Shown: positions 36,325 to 45,035 of the stretch, in pieces
How the letters are laid out: each line of letters starts with the position of its first letter
Position numbering within the stretch: position 1 is the first letter of the stretch
Source: Hydractinia symbiolongicarpus
Lineage: Eukaryota; Cnidaria; Hydrozoa; Anthoathecata; Hydractiniidae
NCBI RefSeq assembly: GCF_029227915.1
Contig: NC_079878.1
Span: 16,242,001-16,306,000, forward strand
Reading direction: 5' to 3'
DNA: 64,000 nucleotides
Notes under the pieces: model-generated
Told to the model about the DNA's origin: nothing
The model's database searches: none
The model's input: the letters and a program-made list of their open reading frames with translations, nothing else
Position numbers and translations under genes: made by a program

Positions 36325-37438
36325 GTGAAAATGGCTTCACAAACTAAGATTCAAAATTATTTCAATAAACGGCCTGCTACAAGTGTGTCACTCAAACAAG
36401 TGAAGATTTCAAGTTTTTTGAAACCTGTGGATGAAAGCGAAATGGAAGATGTTATTTGTAGAGGAGGTAAGAGAGGAGGTAGAGGTAGAGGAAGAAAGAA
36501 ACGCGTCGTTGGTAGACCATCAAAGGTATTCCGGCCGGAACAGTTTTAGCATTTGATGGAAAAGTATCATGACTTCCACGAAGTTGTGAATTCCACACAG
36601 TATTATGAGCAGTTATTACACGTTCACTTCACGTCACTTGCATCGCTCAACCCTGACCCACCTTCCAAAACCCGGAAACGCTTTACCCAAAAGAAGAAAG
36701 CAGAAATTCGCTTGCACTATTCTGTTAGTGGTAGCTTTGCCAACACTGCACGGGCATTTGATATCAATGAGTCAACAGTCCGAGGAATGGTCAATACTCG
36801 CCTGCTATCCGATAACAAAAAGCTATGCAGCAAATGTAATCTTCCTGGAGCTGGTAGACCGTTAACTTATCCTGCTGAATTAGAAGATCAACTGTTAAAG
36901 CGGGTTTTTGTTTTAAGGGATTTGCATTTTCCAGTTTCAGTAATAAGCTTTCAAAAGAAAGCAAAGCACGTCATCCAACCTCACAATCCATCATTCATTG
37001 CCAGCAGAAGTTGGGCTCAAAATTTTTTCAACCGACACAACCTTTCGCTTCGTGCTCGTACTTCGATCAGTCAGAAACTTCCAAATCAGTTGGAAAACGT
37101 CCTTAGCAAATTTTATCAGGATGCTGCGCGTTTAATGCGGATTGGAAAATACCCTTTGTCCCTAGTTGGTAACATGGAGGAAACACCGGCGTTCTTCGAC
37201 ATGGTTCCAGCCAAGTGCATTTGGAAAAAAAGAGAGGAGTGTGTGGTTCGTTCTTCAGGAAGTGAGAAAAAGCATCTGACGGTCGTCCTATCAGCTACGG
37301 GTGATGGGAAAATGCTCCCACCTATGATTATCTTTAAAGGTAAAACTGAAAAAACTATCCGTGATCTAGAAATCCCTCCTGGATTTGTTGTCCAAACGCA
37401 GAGGAAAGCCTGGATGGATGATGAATTGATGAAGATCT
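36325..37438 (+). pseudogene. Pogo/Tigger-like transposase, 5' part (split by copia)
   Basis: The first 371 codons of a transposase. In order: two PIP-box motifs (QTKIQNYF, residues 6-13; QVKISSFL, residues 25-32); a basic Gly/Arg stretch with an AT-hook-like GRGRGRKKR and VGRPSK (about 49-68); an in-frame TAG at 36547; a Psq-type helix-turn-helix (TQKKKAEIRLHYSVSGSF ... NESTVRGMV); a CENP-B-type helix-turn-helix (GRPLTYPAELEDQL ... SRSWAQNFFNRHNL); and the start of the DDE_1 catalytic domain with NMEETPAFFDM. In this family the motif is NMDET, so the first catalytic Asp is Glu here. The frame runs into the copia LTR at 37439. With 42142-42661 the total is about 543 codons, normal for the family. 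The product would bind the TIRs and cut DNA in the nucleus. Confidence 0.88.
36340..36420 (+). other. Tandem PIP-box motifs in the transposase N-terminus
   Basis: QTKIQNYF fits the Q-x-x-[ILM]-x-x-[FY]-[FY] PCNA-binding pattern exactly. QVKISSFL fits with Leu at the last position. Both are followed by basic or Pro residues (NKRP, KP). Drosophila pogo transposase is known to bind PCNA through such a motif, so the function is plausible. Confidence 0.7.
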
Positions 37439-37764
37439 TGTTGAAAATAGGCACTCTTGCCGTAAGAACATTCTAGAACCTTGTGTACTATCTAGAAATA
37501 TAAGGGACATTGGAGAATATTCCAGAAATAAGATAACTATACTAGAAACTACTAATAGTAAATAGAGAACAATATATACTTACCTAGTGAATAATGAACA
37601 ATGTGCTAAATATAGATCATCTGGAATATACTAGAACATTCTAGAATATCTTATCTTTAATATATAAATAGGAGAACGTCTTGTAAATTTTAGAGTCATA
37701 GAGTCATAAAGTTATTGGAGCAGTCGAAACAACTCTGCAAATATATAAAGTTTACATTTCAACA
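37439..37764 (+). repeat. Copia 5' LTR
   Basis: 326 bp, TG...CA ends. A TATA-like TAATATATAAATAGG near 37657-37671 is the likely U3 promoter. Differences from the 3' LTR: CTAGAAATATAAGG versus CTGGAAATATAAGG, TAGATCATC versus TAGAACATC, and CGAAACAAC versus CGAAGCAAC. Confidence 0.97.
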
Positions 37765-37778
37765 GGTTATGGGCCCAG
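37765..37778 (+). promoter_or_regulatory. Primer binding site (half-tRNA initiator Met type)
   Basis: GGTTATGGGCCCAG begins directly after the LTR. It is complementary to the anticodon stem-loop of eukaryotic initiator tRNA-Met (CUGGGCCCAUAACC), not to a tRNA 3' end. Drosophila copia uses the 5' half of this tRNA, cleaved in the anticodon loop, so the same priming is implied. Confidence 0.85.
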
Positions 37779-37951
37779 TCTATGCCCAAGAAGATTGAAT
37801 ATTTACAGAAATAATATTCAAGAAGAAGAAGCCATCTTGTGTGTCCGACGAGTTTGTTTTGATTTTGGTTTGGATTGGTGTAAAGTTCGCACGAAAAATC
37901 GTATTGTGGAAACCTGAAACGGATTATCCGGATTAGTTGAATACGGAACAA

Positions 37952-40900
37952 ATGGCGATGGAAAGCACCAAAGTATTGATAAAACCATTGAATGGAACAA
38001 ACTATGCTACCTGAAAGGTACAGTGTAGAATGGCGTTAATCAAAGATGGACTTTGGGGAATTGTTGATGGAAGAGAAAATGCTCCAACTGAAGATAGAGA
38101 AATTCCGAAATTTAATTTGCGTAGAGATCGTGCGTTAGCAACGATTGTTTTGTCGGTGGAACCAACGCTGTTATACCTGCTTGGACCAGATCCAGAGGAT
38201 CCTACTGAGGTTTGGAAGAAGTTGGCAGACCAGTTCCAAAAGAAGACATGGAGTAATAAATTGACACTACGCAGGAAGTTGTATGACTTGAAGTTGAAAG
38301 ATGGGCAATCTATTCAAAAGCACGTTAAAGCTTTGACAGAAATTTTCGATGAACTTGCAATTATTGGAGACCCGTTGGATGATGAAAGTAAAGTTGTTCA
38401 TTTGTTAGCAAGCTTACCAGACTCGTATGATATGCTAGTTACAGCTCTGGAGGCTAGTGCTGAAGTACCGAAGCTTGAAGTCGTAACTGAACGATTGTTA
38501 CACGAGGAAAGCAAGCGGAAAGATAAGGACACTTTGGAAACGAATGTCGAAGCAATGACATCGAATCACGGAAATGCAAGAAAGGGACCCAGATGTTATC
38601 ACTGTGGAAAGATTGGTCATGTGAAACGATATTGCAAAGAATTAACGAAGAAGTTCGAGAGACAGACTCCTTCGACGTACGGTAAAAATCGAATGAAGCC
38701 GCAAAATGTGTGTACGGCTGAAGAAGAAGAAGATTATGACGAAGAAATCATCAGTTTAGTTGCTGAAAATACTTTGGCAGTCAATGGAAAAAGTAACTGG
38801 ATAGTTGATTCAGGCGCAACATGTCACATGTGTAACGAAGAGGAATTGTTCGAAGAAATTTCGTCACTTGAAATACCACAAGATATCACTGTCGGTGATG
38901 GATATTCAGTACAAGCAATTGGAAAAGGAACAGTAACCTTGGAAATGAACATTTCAGAAAACAGAAACGTTGTATGCAAGTTATCTGATGTCTTATTTGT
39001 ACCACAACTTTCGTACAATTTACTTAGTGTATCAAAAGCTGCAACAAATGGAAAGAAGTTTCAGTTTGAAGATTTCAAATGTGACATCGTGGATGCGAAA
39101 CACGGAATCATTGGTACAGCAACAAAGCATGGCAACCTTTACCATCTCAACTGTAATGGATTGAGAAATAAGAAGAATCACACAGTTATGAAATGTGATA
39201 ATAACGCTACAACAAAGGAAGAAATTTGGCATAGAAGATACGGTCATCTCGGTGTGCAGAATCTTAAACGATTGGCAAGGGACAAACTTGTTGAAGGCTT
39301 TGATTATGATGCAACAAAGAAACCGACATTTTGTGAACCGTGCATTGATGGGAAACAAAGCAAAATACCGTTTCCGAAGACAGGAGGAGATCGATCGAAA
39401 AATCTCCTTGGTATAATCCATCGCGACGTTTGTGGAAAGATAGAAACAAAATCACTTAGTGGTGCAGAATATTTTGTTACATTCATTGACGATAAATCAA
39501 GATACGTATGGGTATATGTCATGAAACACAAAAGTGAAGTGTTTGAGAAATTCAAAGAATGGAAAGCAACTGTGGAAAAATCGACTGGAATTCAGATAAA
39601 AACGTTTAGAACTGACAATGGTGGAGAATATACATCCAAAGAGTTCGAAGACTATTTGAAGAAAGAAGGTATTCATCATGAGTTGACAATTCCGAAAACA
39701 CCGCAACAAAATGGAGTTGCAGAGAGGATGAACAGAACACTCGTGGAATCTGTAAGATCAATGTTAGCAGATTCAAAGTTACCAAAACGATTTTGGGCCG
39801 AAGCCTTGGCTACAGCAACGTACCTTCGTAACCGACGTCCAACGACAGCAGTTAAAGGGAAGACACCCTTTGAAGTATTAACTGGAAAGAAACCAAATGT
39901 CGAAAATCTACGAATTTTCGGATGTGATGCGTATGCTCACGTACCAAAAGATGAAAGAAAGAAACTTGATTCAAAAACCAAGAAGAGTGTATTTCTTGGA
40001 TACGGTGATGGAATCAAGGGATATCGTCTATATGACAACGACAAGAAGAGAGTCTTTTACAGCCGAAATGTGACATTCAATGAAATCTGTGGTGAATTGA
40101 AAGACGACCGTGACATAGACGAACCAAAAGTAGAGATCGAATTACAACCTCGTGAAGAAAACACAGATAATCAAATACAGGAGGAGCAAGAGCGACAAGT
40201 AAGAGAACGACGGCCTCCTGATCGTTACGGAGAATGGGTATACATCACTCAAGAAGAAGATCCAAATACATTTTCTAAAGCAATCAAAGGACATGATGCA
40301 GACAAGTGGATGCAAGCAATGGAAGCCGAATTGGATTCTCTACACAAAAACGAAGTATGGGAGTTGACTGAATTACCTCCAAACAGAAAAGTTGTTGGCA
40401 GCAAATGGGTATACAAAAAGAAACAAGACTCTGATGGGAATGTGGAACGATACAAAGCAAGATTGGTTGCACAAGGATACAATCAAAGATATGGAGAAGA
40501 TTATGACGAAACAACTTCTCCGGTAGTGAGATTCGAATCAGTACGAACGTTGATTGGATTGGCAGTCAAGAAAGAACTTCACCTACATCAACTCGACGTT
40601 GGAACTGCATTTTTGAACGGTGAACTTAAAGAAACCATATATATGAAACAACCAGAGGGATTTGAAATTCTAGGAAAGGAACACTTGGTTTGTAAACTCA
40701 AGAAAAGTATCTATGGATTGAAGCAATCATCTAGATGTTGGAACGAAGCACTTGACAAACATCTAAAGAGTATGGGCTTCAAACAATCAAACAACGATCC
40801 TTGTATATACACGCTTGAAACAGATGAAGAAACATTCATAATCGCTGTATATGTTGATGATATCATACTGGCCGGAAACAATCAAAAACGTATTGATGAA

Positions 40901-41808
40901 TTTATCAAGATGATTGGAGATAGATTCGACATCAGAGACATGGGGAAGATGAACCATTTTCTAGGAGTCAAGATAGAATATTTTAGTGCAGGAAGAATTT
41001 GGATTGGACAACCAAGTTACACAAGAAATCTACTCAAGAAGTTTTCAATGGAGAATTCCAAACCTGTGGCAACATCTGTAGAGATTGGAAGCAAACTCAT
41101 CAAATCAAATGAAACAGATAAACTCGTTGATCCAGAGATGTATCAATCAGTAGTTGGACAGTTACTTTACCTTTCTACGAGAACACGACCAGATATCGCT
41201 TATGCTGTGAGCAATGTTGCCAGATTTTCATCAAAACCGTCACAACAACACTGGATTGCCGTTAAGAGGATCATAAGGTATCTCAATGGAACAATTGATT
41301 ATGGTCTTTTGTACGAAAAGAATTCAACAATAGAAGGATTTTCTGACGCAGATTGGGCTGGAGATTTGAATGATCGTAAATCAACTTCTGGATACGTATT
41401 CATGATGAGCGGAGCAGCAATCAGCTGGAACAGCAAGAAACAAACATGTGTAGCTTTGTCAACTGCAGAAGCCGAATATATTGCATTATCAAAAGCCCAC
41501 AGGAATCGATTTGGCTACGACGACTTTTAGCAGACATGGGAGAAAAGCAGCCAAACGCAACAATCATCAATGAAGATAATCAATCAGCCATCGCAATGAC
41601 AAAGAATTCTCAATTTCACGGACGAGCCAAACACATCGATATGAAATATCATTACGTAAGAGAGCAAGTTAAATCAAACCAAATCCAATTGAAGTACTGT
41701 CAAAGTGGAGATATGATCGCAGATATAATGACGAAAGGAATCGGACGAGTACAGTTTGATAAGTTGCGAACGATGATCGGATTGAAGAACCTTACGGACT
41801 GCGAGTGA
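37952..41808 (+). pseudogene. Copia gag-pol polyprotein (one stop, one frameshift)
   Basis: The natural start is the ATG at 37952 (MAMESTKVLIKPLNGTNY). A TGA at 38012-38014 replaces the Trp expected after NYAT in the gag N-terminus. The frame is then open from the Met at 38030 for 1166 codons. Domains: gag with a CX2CX4HX4C zinc knuckle (CYHCGKIGHVKRYC, about 38591-38632); protease WIVDSGATCHM (about 38800); GAG-pre-integrase HRRYGHLG; integrase with FIDDKSRYVWVY, FRTDNGGEYTS and a Glu in PQQNGVAERMNR; RT with KARLVAQGY, LDVGTAFLNGEL and YVDDIILAG; RNase H with ADWAGD and TAEAEYIALS. A one-base loss near 41497 shifts the frame, and the rest of RNase H (QESIWLRRLLAD ... GRAKHIDMKYH) lies in frame +1 to the TGA at 41806. 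Otherwise complete. Confidence 0.95.
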
Positions 41809-41815
41809 GGAGGAG
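41805..41815 (+). promoter_or_regulatory. Copia polypurine tract
   Basis: GTGAGGAGGAG directly before the 3' LTR. It overlaps the gag-pol stop codon (TGA 41806-41808) and is the expected plus-strand primer site. Confidence 0.85.
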
Positions 41816-42141
41816 TGTTGAAAATAGGCACTCTTGCCGTAAGAACATTCTAGAACCTTGTGTACTATCTGGAAATATAAGGGACATTGGAGAATATTCC
41901 AGAAATAAGATAACTATACTAGAAACTACTAATAGTAAATAGAGAACAATATATACTTACCTAGTGAATAATGAACAATGTGCTAAATATAGAACATCTG
42001 GAATATACTAGAACATTCTAGAATATCTTATCTTTAATATATAAATAGGAGAACGTCTTGTAAATTTTAGAGTCATAGAGTCATAAAGTTATTGGAGCAG
42101 TCGAAGCAACTCTGCAAATATATAAAGTTTACATTTCAACA
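41816..42141 (+). repeat. Copia 3' LTR
   Basis: 326 bp, three substitutions from the 5' LTR, followed by the GATCT duplication. Confidence 0.97.
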
Positions 42142-42661
42142 GATCTGGGTTAAAGAGATCTGGCTAAAGCATGTACGCACTGAATGTAAAAAGCTTGGTT
42201 TCGAAAATTCCTTGTTATCATTTGATGCTTTCTCCGCTCATTTAACTGACGGAGTCAAGGCCCAATTATTGGAAAATAATTCTGTTATTCTACAGATACC
42301 AGCAGGTTATACTTCAAAATGTCAACCAATGGACGTCTGCCTTAACAAGCCATCTAAGTCCGTTTTGAGGAAGTGTTGGGTCAATTACGTTGCAACCGTC
42401 GTTAAAGGATTCCCTGATGGAAATAGCAGTAGCAGCAAAATCCCCGTACCAACTCGCCAGCAGATGATTGGGTGGATAAAAAAAGGATATGACTACCTTG
42501 CTCAGGACAAGGAAATGGTGAAACGATCATTTGAAGTGTGTGGTATTACTTCCTCAGATCCAGTAAAGATCCGCAATGGAGCATTTTACCAAAAATGTAT
42601 GGAAAAAGCACAGGACGAGCTTGACATGGACGAAGACGAAAATGATGATCCCTTTGCTTGA
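42142..42661 (+). pseudogene. Pogo/Tigger-like transposase, 3' part
   Basis: The transposase frame resumes straight after the copia 3' LTR; the 4708-bp insertion plus duplication accounts for the frame difference. It holds the second catalytic Asp in FDAFSAHLTD and the third in TSKCQPMDVCLNK, 35 residues apart (DD35D), then the conserved NKPSKSVLRKCW region. An acidic tail (DMDEDENDDPFA) typical of pogo/CENP-B relatives ends at TGA 42659-42661. Confidence 0.88.
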
Positions 42662-42986
42662 TCTCAGTATCATAATATATCGAAATATATATGTTCATTT
42701 AATCTAAACCACTGCTTGTTTTTTTTAAAAAATATACGATCCGTGTTAAATTAGAGGAAAATAAAACATGCCAAATTTTCGACCCGCGTTAATAATTAGA
42801 AGCGATAAATTACAAACTTTTGGCCATTTTTGTCCGTCCGCGTTAATTAGAAGCAGCGTTAAATTAGAATAATTACGGTAGTCATTATTGAGCGGATTCG
42901 TTTGTTTTTAGTCTTTATTGAGCGGATTCGCGTGATTACAAATAATATAACGGGCTCGACATTTTTGGCAGATACATGCCACCGTA

Positions 42987-44765
42987 AAATTGTTCTATAA
43001 AAGTTTGGCAAATAATTTCGTTTAGACTTTTAGATTACTGCTCAGTGAAAAATATATTGCTTTTCATCGCTACTTTTTTCTTCAAAATTGACTGACTCGC
43101 AGCTTTTTGAGTGAGACATAAAGCATAGAGTAACGTTCCATTTTGAAAACAAGGAGCAATAATTGGGTGGGACAGAGTAGTAAAAGTCACCCTAATGCGT
43201 TCACTGCACTATTGCACAATCTGAACGGGATCGTTTCGTGGTTCACAGCGGAACAAAGTAATTTCGAATTTCATAGCGGATAGTTTGGAAACTGTGTAGA
43301 AACGACGCCTATCCGGTACAAAAGCAATTTGGAAGGGATATTTGTAACGTGTAGCATGATTGCCGCGCAACCATTTGCATACAGCAAAATAGCGGAAATG
43401 TTTAATGTACCTTTTCTGGTTTTTATCCTTGTCAATTGATGTTTTCCTGCAATATGCCCGGAAAAGCGGTTTTCGGATATATTATATATATATATTCGGA
43501 TGTTTGCGGTACGTATAGTAAAAAAAAGCTTTGTTGCGGGAAATTACATTTGTGCATTGATTGATAAAACTCGACACTTGTGAAATTCGGCCCTAATTAC
43601 AGTCAGTTTTCGAGCGTACACGGTTAAATACATAGACACGCCACGCTACAGCCTGTTACGTTTATCGGATATATTTACGTAATATTCATGTGCTGTTACA
43701 CGGCAAACTAGTTCCAGTCTTGCTTATTGTTTATTATATATTGTGTACATATATTTTTTTTAACGACGTAAAGAATTGTAACGATTCTGAAAGAGTGCAA
43801 TAAAGATGTGATACAATTAAAATACTGCTGGCTATTAGCTGAGTCAAAGTAAAGCGAATTAGAATACAAGGAAATAAAAATTAACGTCAGTAAACGGTCG
43901 ACAAAAAAAGGTATTGCAGTATTGATTTTTTCTCTAATTATTAAATTTTCCTCCCAAATTCAAATAAGTGAACTTAGAGTACTTTTTTTTCGTGTATTTT
44001 TCTCATAACACGTTAAAACGAAATATTACTTCACAAACAAAATTGATTTTTTGTATGATAACTAATCAGTGAAAGCTGCCCATTTTTCTTTCCTTCGTCA
44101 GTGCAGAATCATCATAGATTACGTCAATATAATCTTTAACGCGGAAAAGTGAGATAGTAGAGTTGTCTGCAAAAACCACAAATATTTTCTTCACAATGAC
44201 CCATGATTATGCTGTAATAAATAAAAGCGTTTAGAAATGAAGAAATAAGATAACCATTAAATGTTAAAAGGTTATTTCGTTTGTTTGGTTCACGATGATA
44301 AAACTACAGTTTATATGACGTCAAAAAATAAATTGTTGCCAGCGATTGGAAAACAACAGAAAATATCTGCTGTTGTATCACATGTTAAGAGCAAACGAGG
44401 CTTGAATTAAAATATTTATCAATAAAATAAAAGTTAAAAAAAGATAGTAAGATATTATATACAACAGTTAGAAAGAAATAAAATAAATATTACACTACCA
44501 GGTATCTTTCTGAAATATATATCGTTCTATGATAAACAAATTGACACAATTTTTGTATGATTGGCCAGCAAGATATACACGACATGGATGTGAATTTAAA
44601 TTAAAAATCCAACTTTGACTAACAAATCAAACTTGGACAAAGCATAAAATGTAAGATTCCTAAAAACGTGCATACGCGACTGGAAAACAACAAACATGGC
44701 TACACAAACTCAAAGTTGCATTGCATATCGAAAAATGCGCCGACATATTTGGAAGACTTTAGAAG
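42987..44765. other. Gene-free AT-rich spacer
   Basis: 1.8 kb between the transposon nest and the beta-spectrin 3' end. It contains an (AT)n run near 43480. No coding or RNA feature was supported. Confidence 0.6.
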
Positions 44766-44771
44766 TTTATT
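44766..44771 (-). terminator. Candidate poly(A) signal of beta-spectrin
   Basis: AATAAA on the minus strand, about 265 bases past the TAG stop. It implies a short 3' UTR. Motif only. Confidence 0.4.
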
Positions 44772-45035
44772 AACTTATACTTATACAACCGCCTTATATA
44801 AATTACTCTCATACATATAACAGATAATTAATAGAAAACACAATTAAAATTGCACATAAGTCCTTACATCTCTGTATCTATACATTATTATATAACAATT
44901 TGTAAGCTAAAAGAAAATGAATATTTGTTCATACGAAAACGAATGATAATTTTAGACTAACAGGTAGTTTACTATCACGTGAACTAATCACGTGGTATCA
45001 GGTTACACCAATGTAGAATGTAACTAGGAATCCTG

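Larger units (their letters stand above)
37439..42141 (+). mobile_element. Inner element of the nest: copia-type LTR retrotransposon
   Basis: A 4703-bp element with 326-bp LTRs (TGTTGAAAATAGG ... CATTTCAACA) and perfect GATCT target duplications at 37434-37438 and 42142-42146. It lies in the pogo transposase in the same orientation. By eye the LTRs differ at only three positions (about 0.9%), so the insertion is recent. Order: LTR, primer site, gag, protease, integrase, RT, RNase H, polypurine tract, LTR. The integrase-before-RT order defines Ty1/copia. The coding region has one nonsense codon and one frameshift. Confidence 0.97.
35434..42879 (+). mobile_element. Middle element of the nest: pogo/Tigger-like transposon with two divergent genes
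   Basis: The ends are ACCGTAATTATTCTAATTCAACGC (35434) and, at 42879, its inverted form with C to T at one position. Subterminal ACCCGCGTTAATAATTAGA and GAAGCGATAAATTACAAAC boxes recur at both ends (about 35490-35560 and 42780-42860). TA lies next to each end, as expected for a TA target, though the exact left border is off by 2-3 bases. It sits in the right subterminal array of the outer element. Without the copia insertion it is about 2.74 kb, a normal length for the family. It carries a transposase (+) and a HIRAN-like protein gene (-) facing apart. Confidence 0.85.
34143..42986 (+). mobile_element. Outer element of the nest: IS3EU-like DNA transposon, internally deleted
   Basis: The left end TACGGTGGCATGTATCTG (34143) is mirrored at 42986. 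The inverted similarity runs about 60 bp, to TTTGTAATCA on both sides. The flanks are GAATTG (34137-34142) and AAATTG (42987-42992), a 6-bp repeat with one difference. The TAC terminus, ~6-bp duplication and rve-type transposase remnant fit the IS3EU superfamily; the name is inference. Without the inserted pogo-like element it is about 1.4 kb, so most of the transposase was lost before or after the insertion. Both ends carry arrays of the same 30-bp subterminal repeat, oriented inward. Confidence 0.75.

Noticed and set aside
39032-39709. Minus-strand frames of up to 129 codons inside the copia element
   Set aside because: They are shadows of the integrase coding region on the plus strand.
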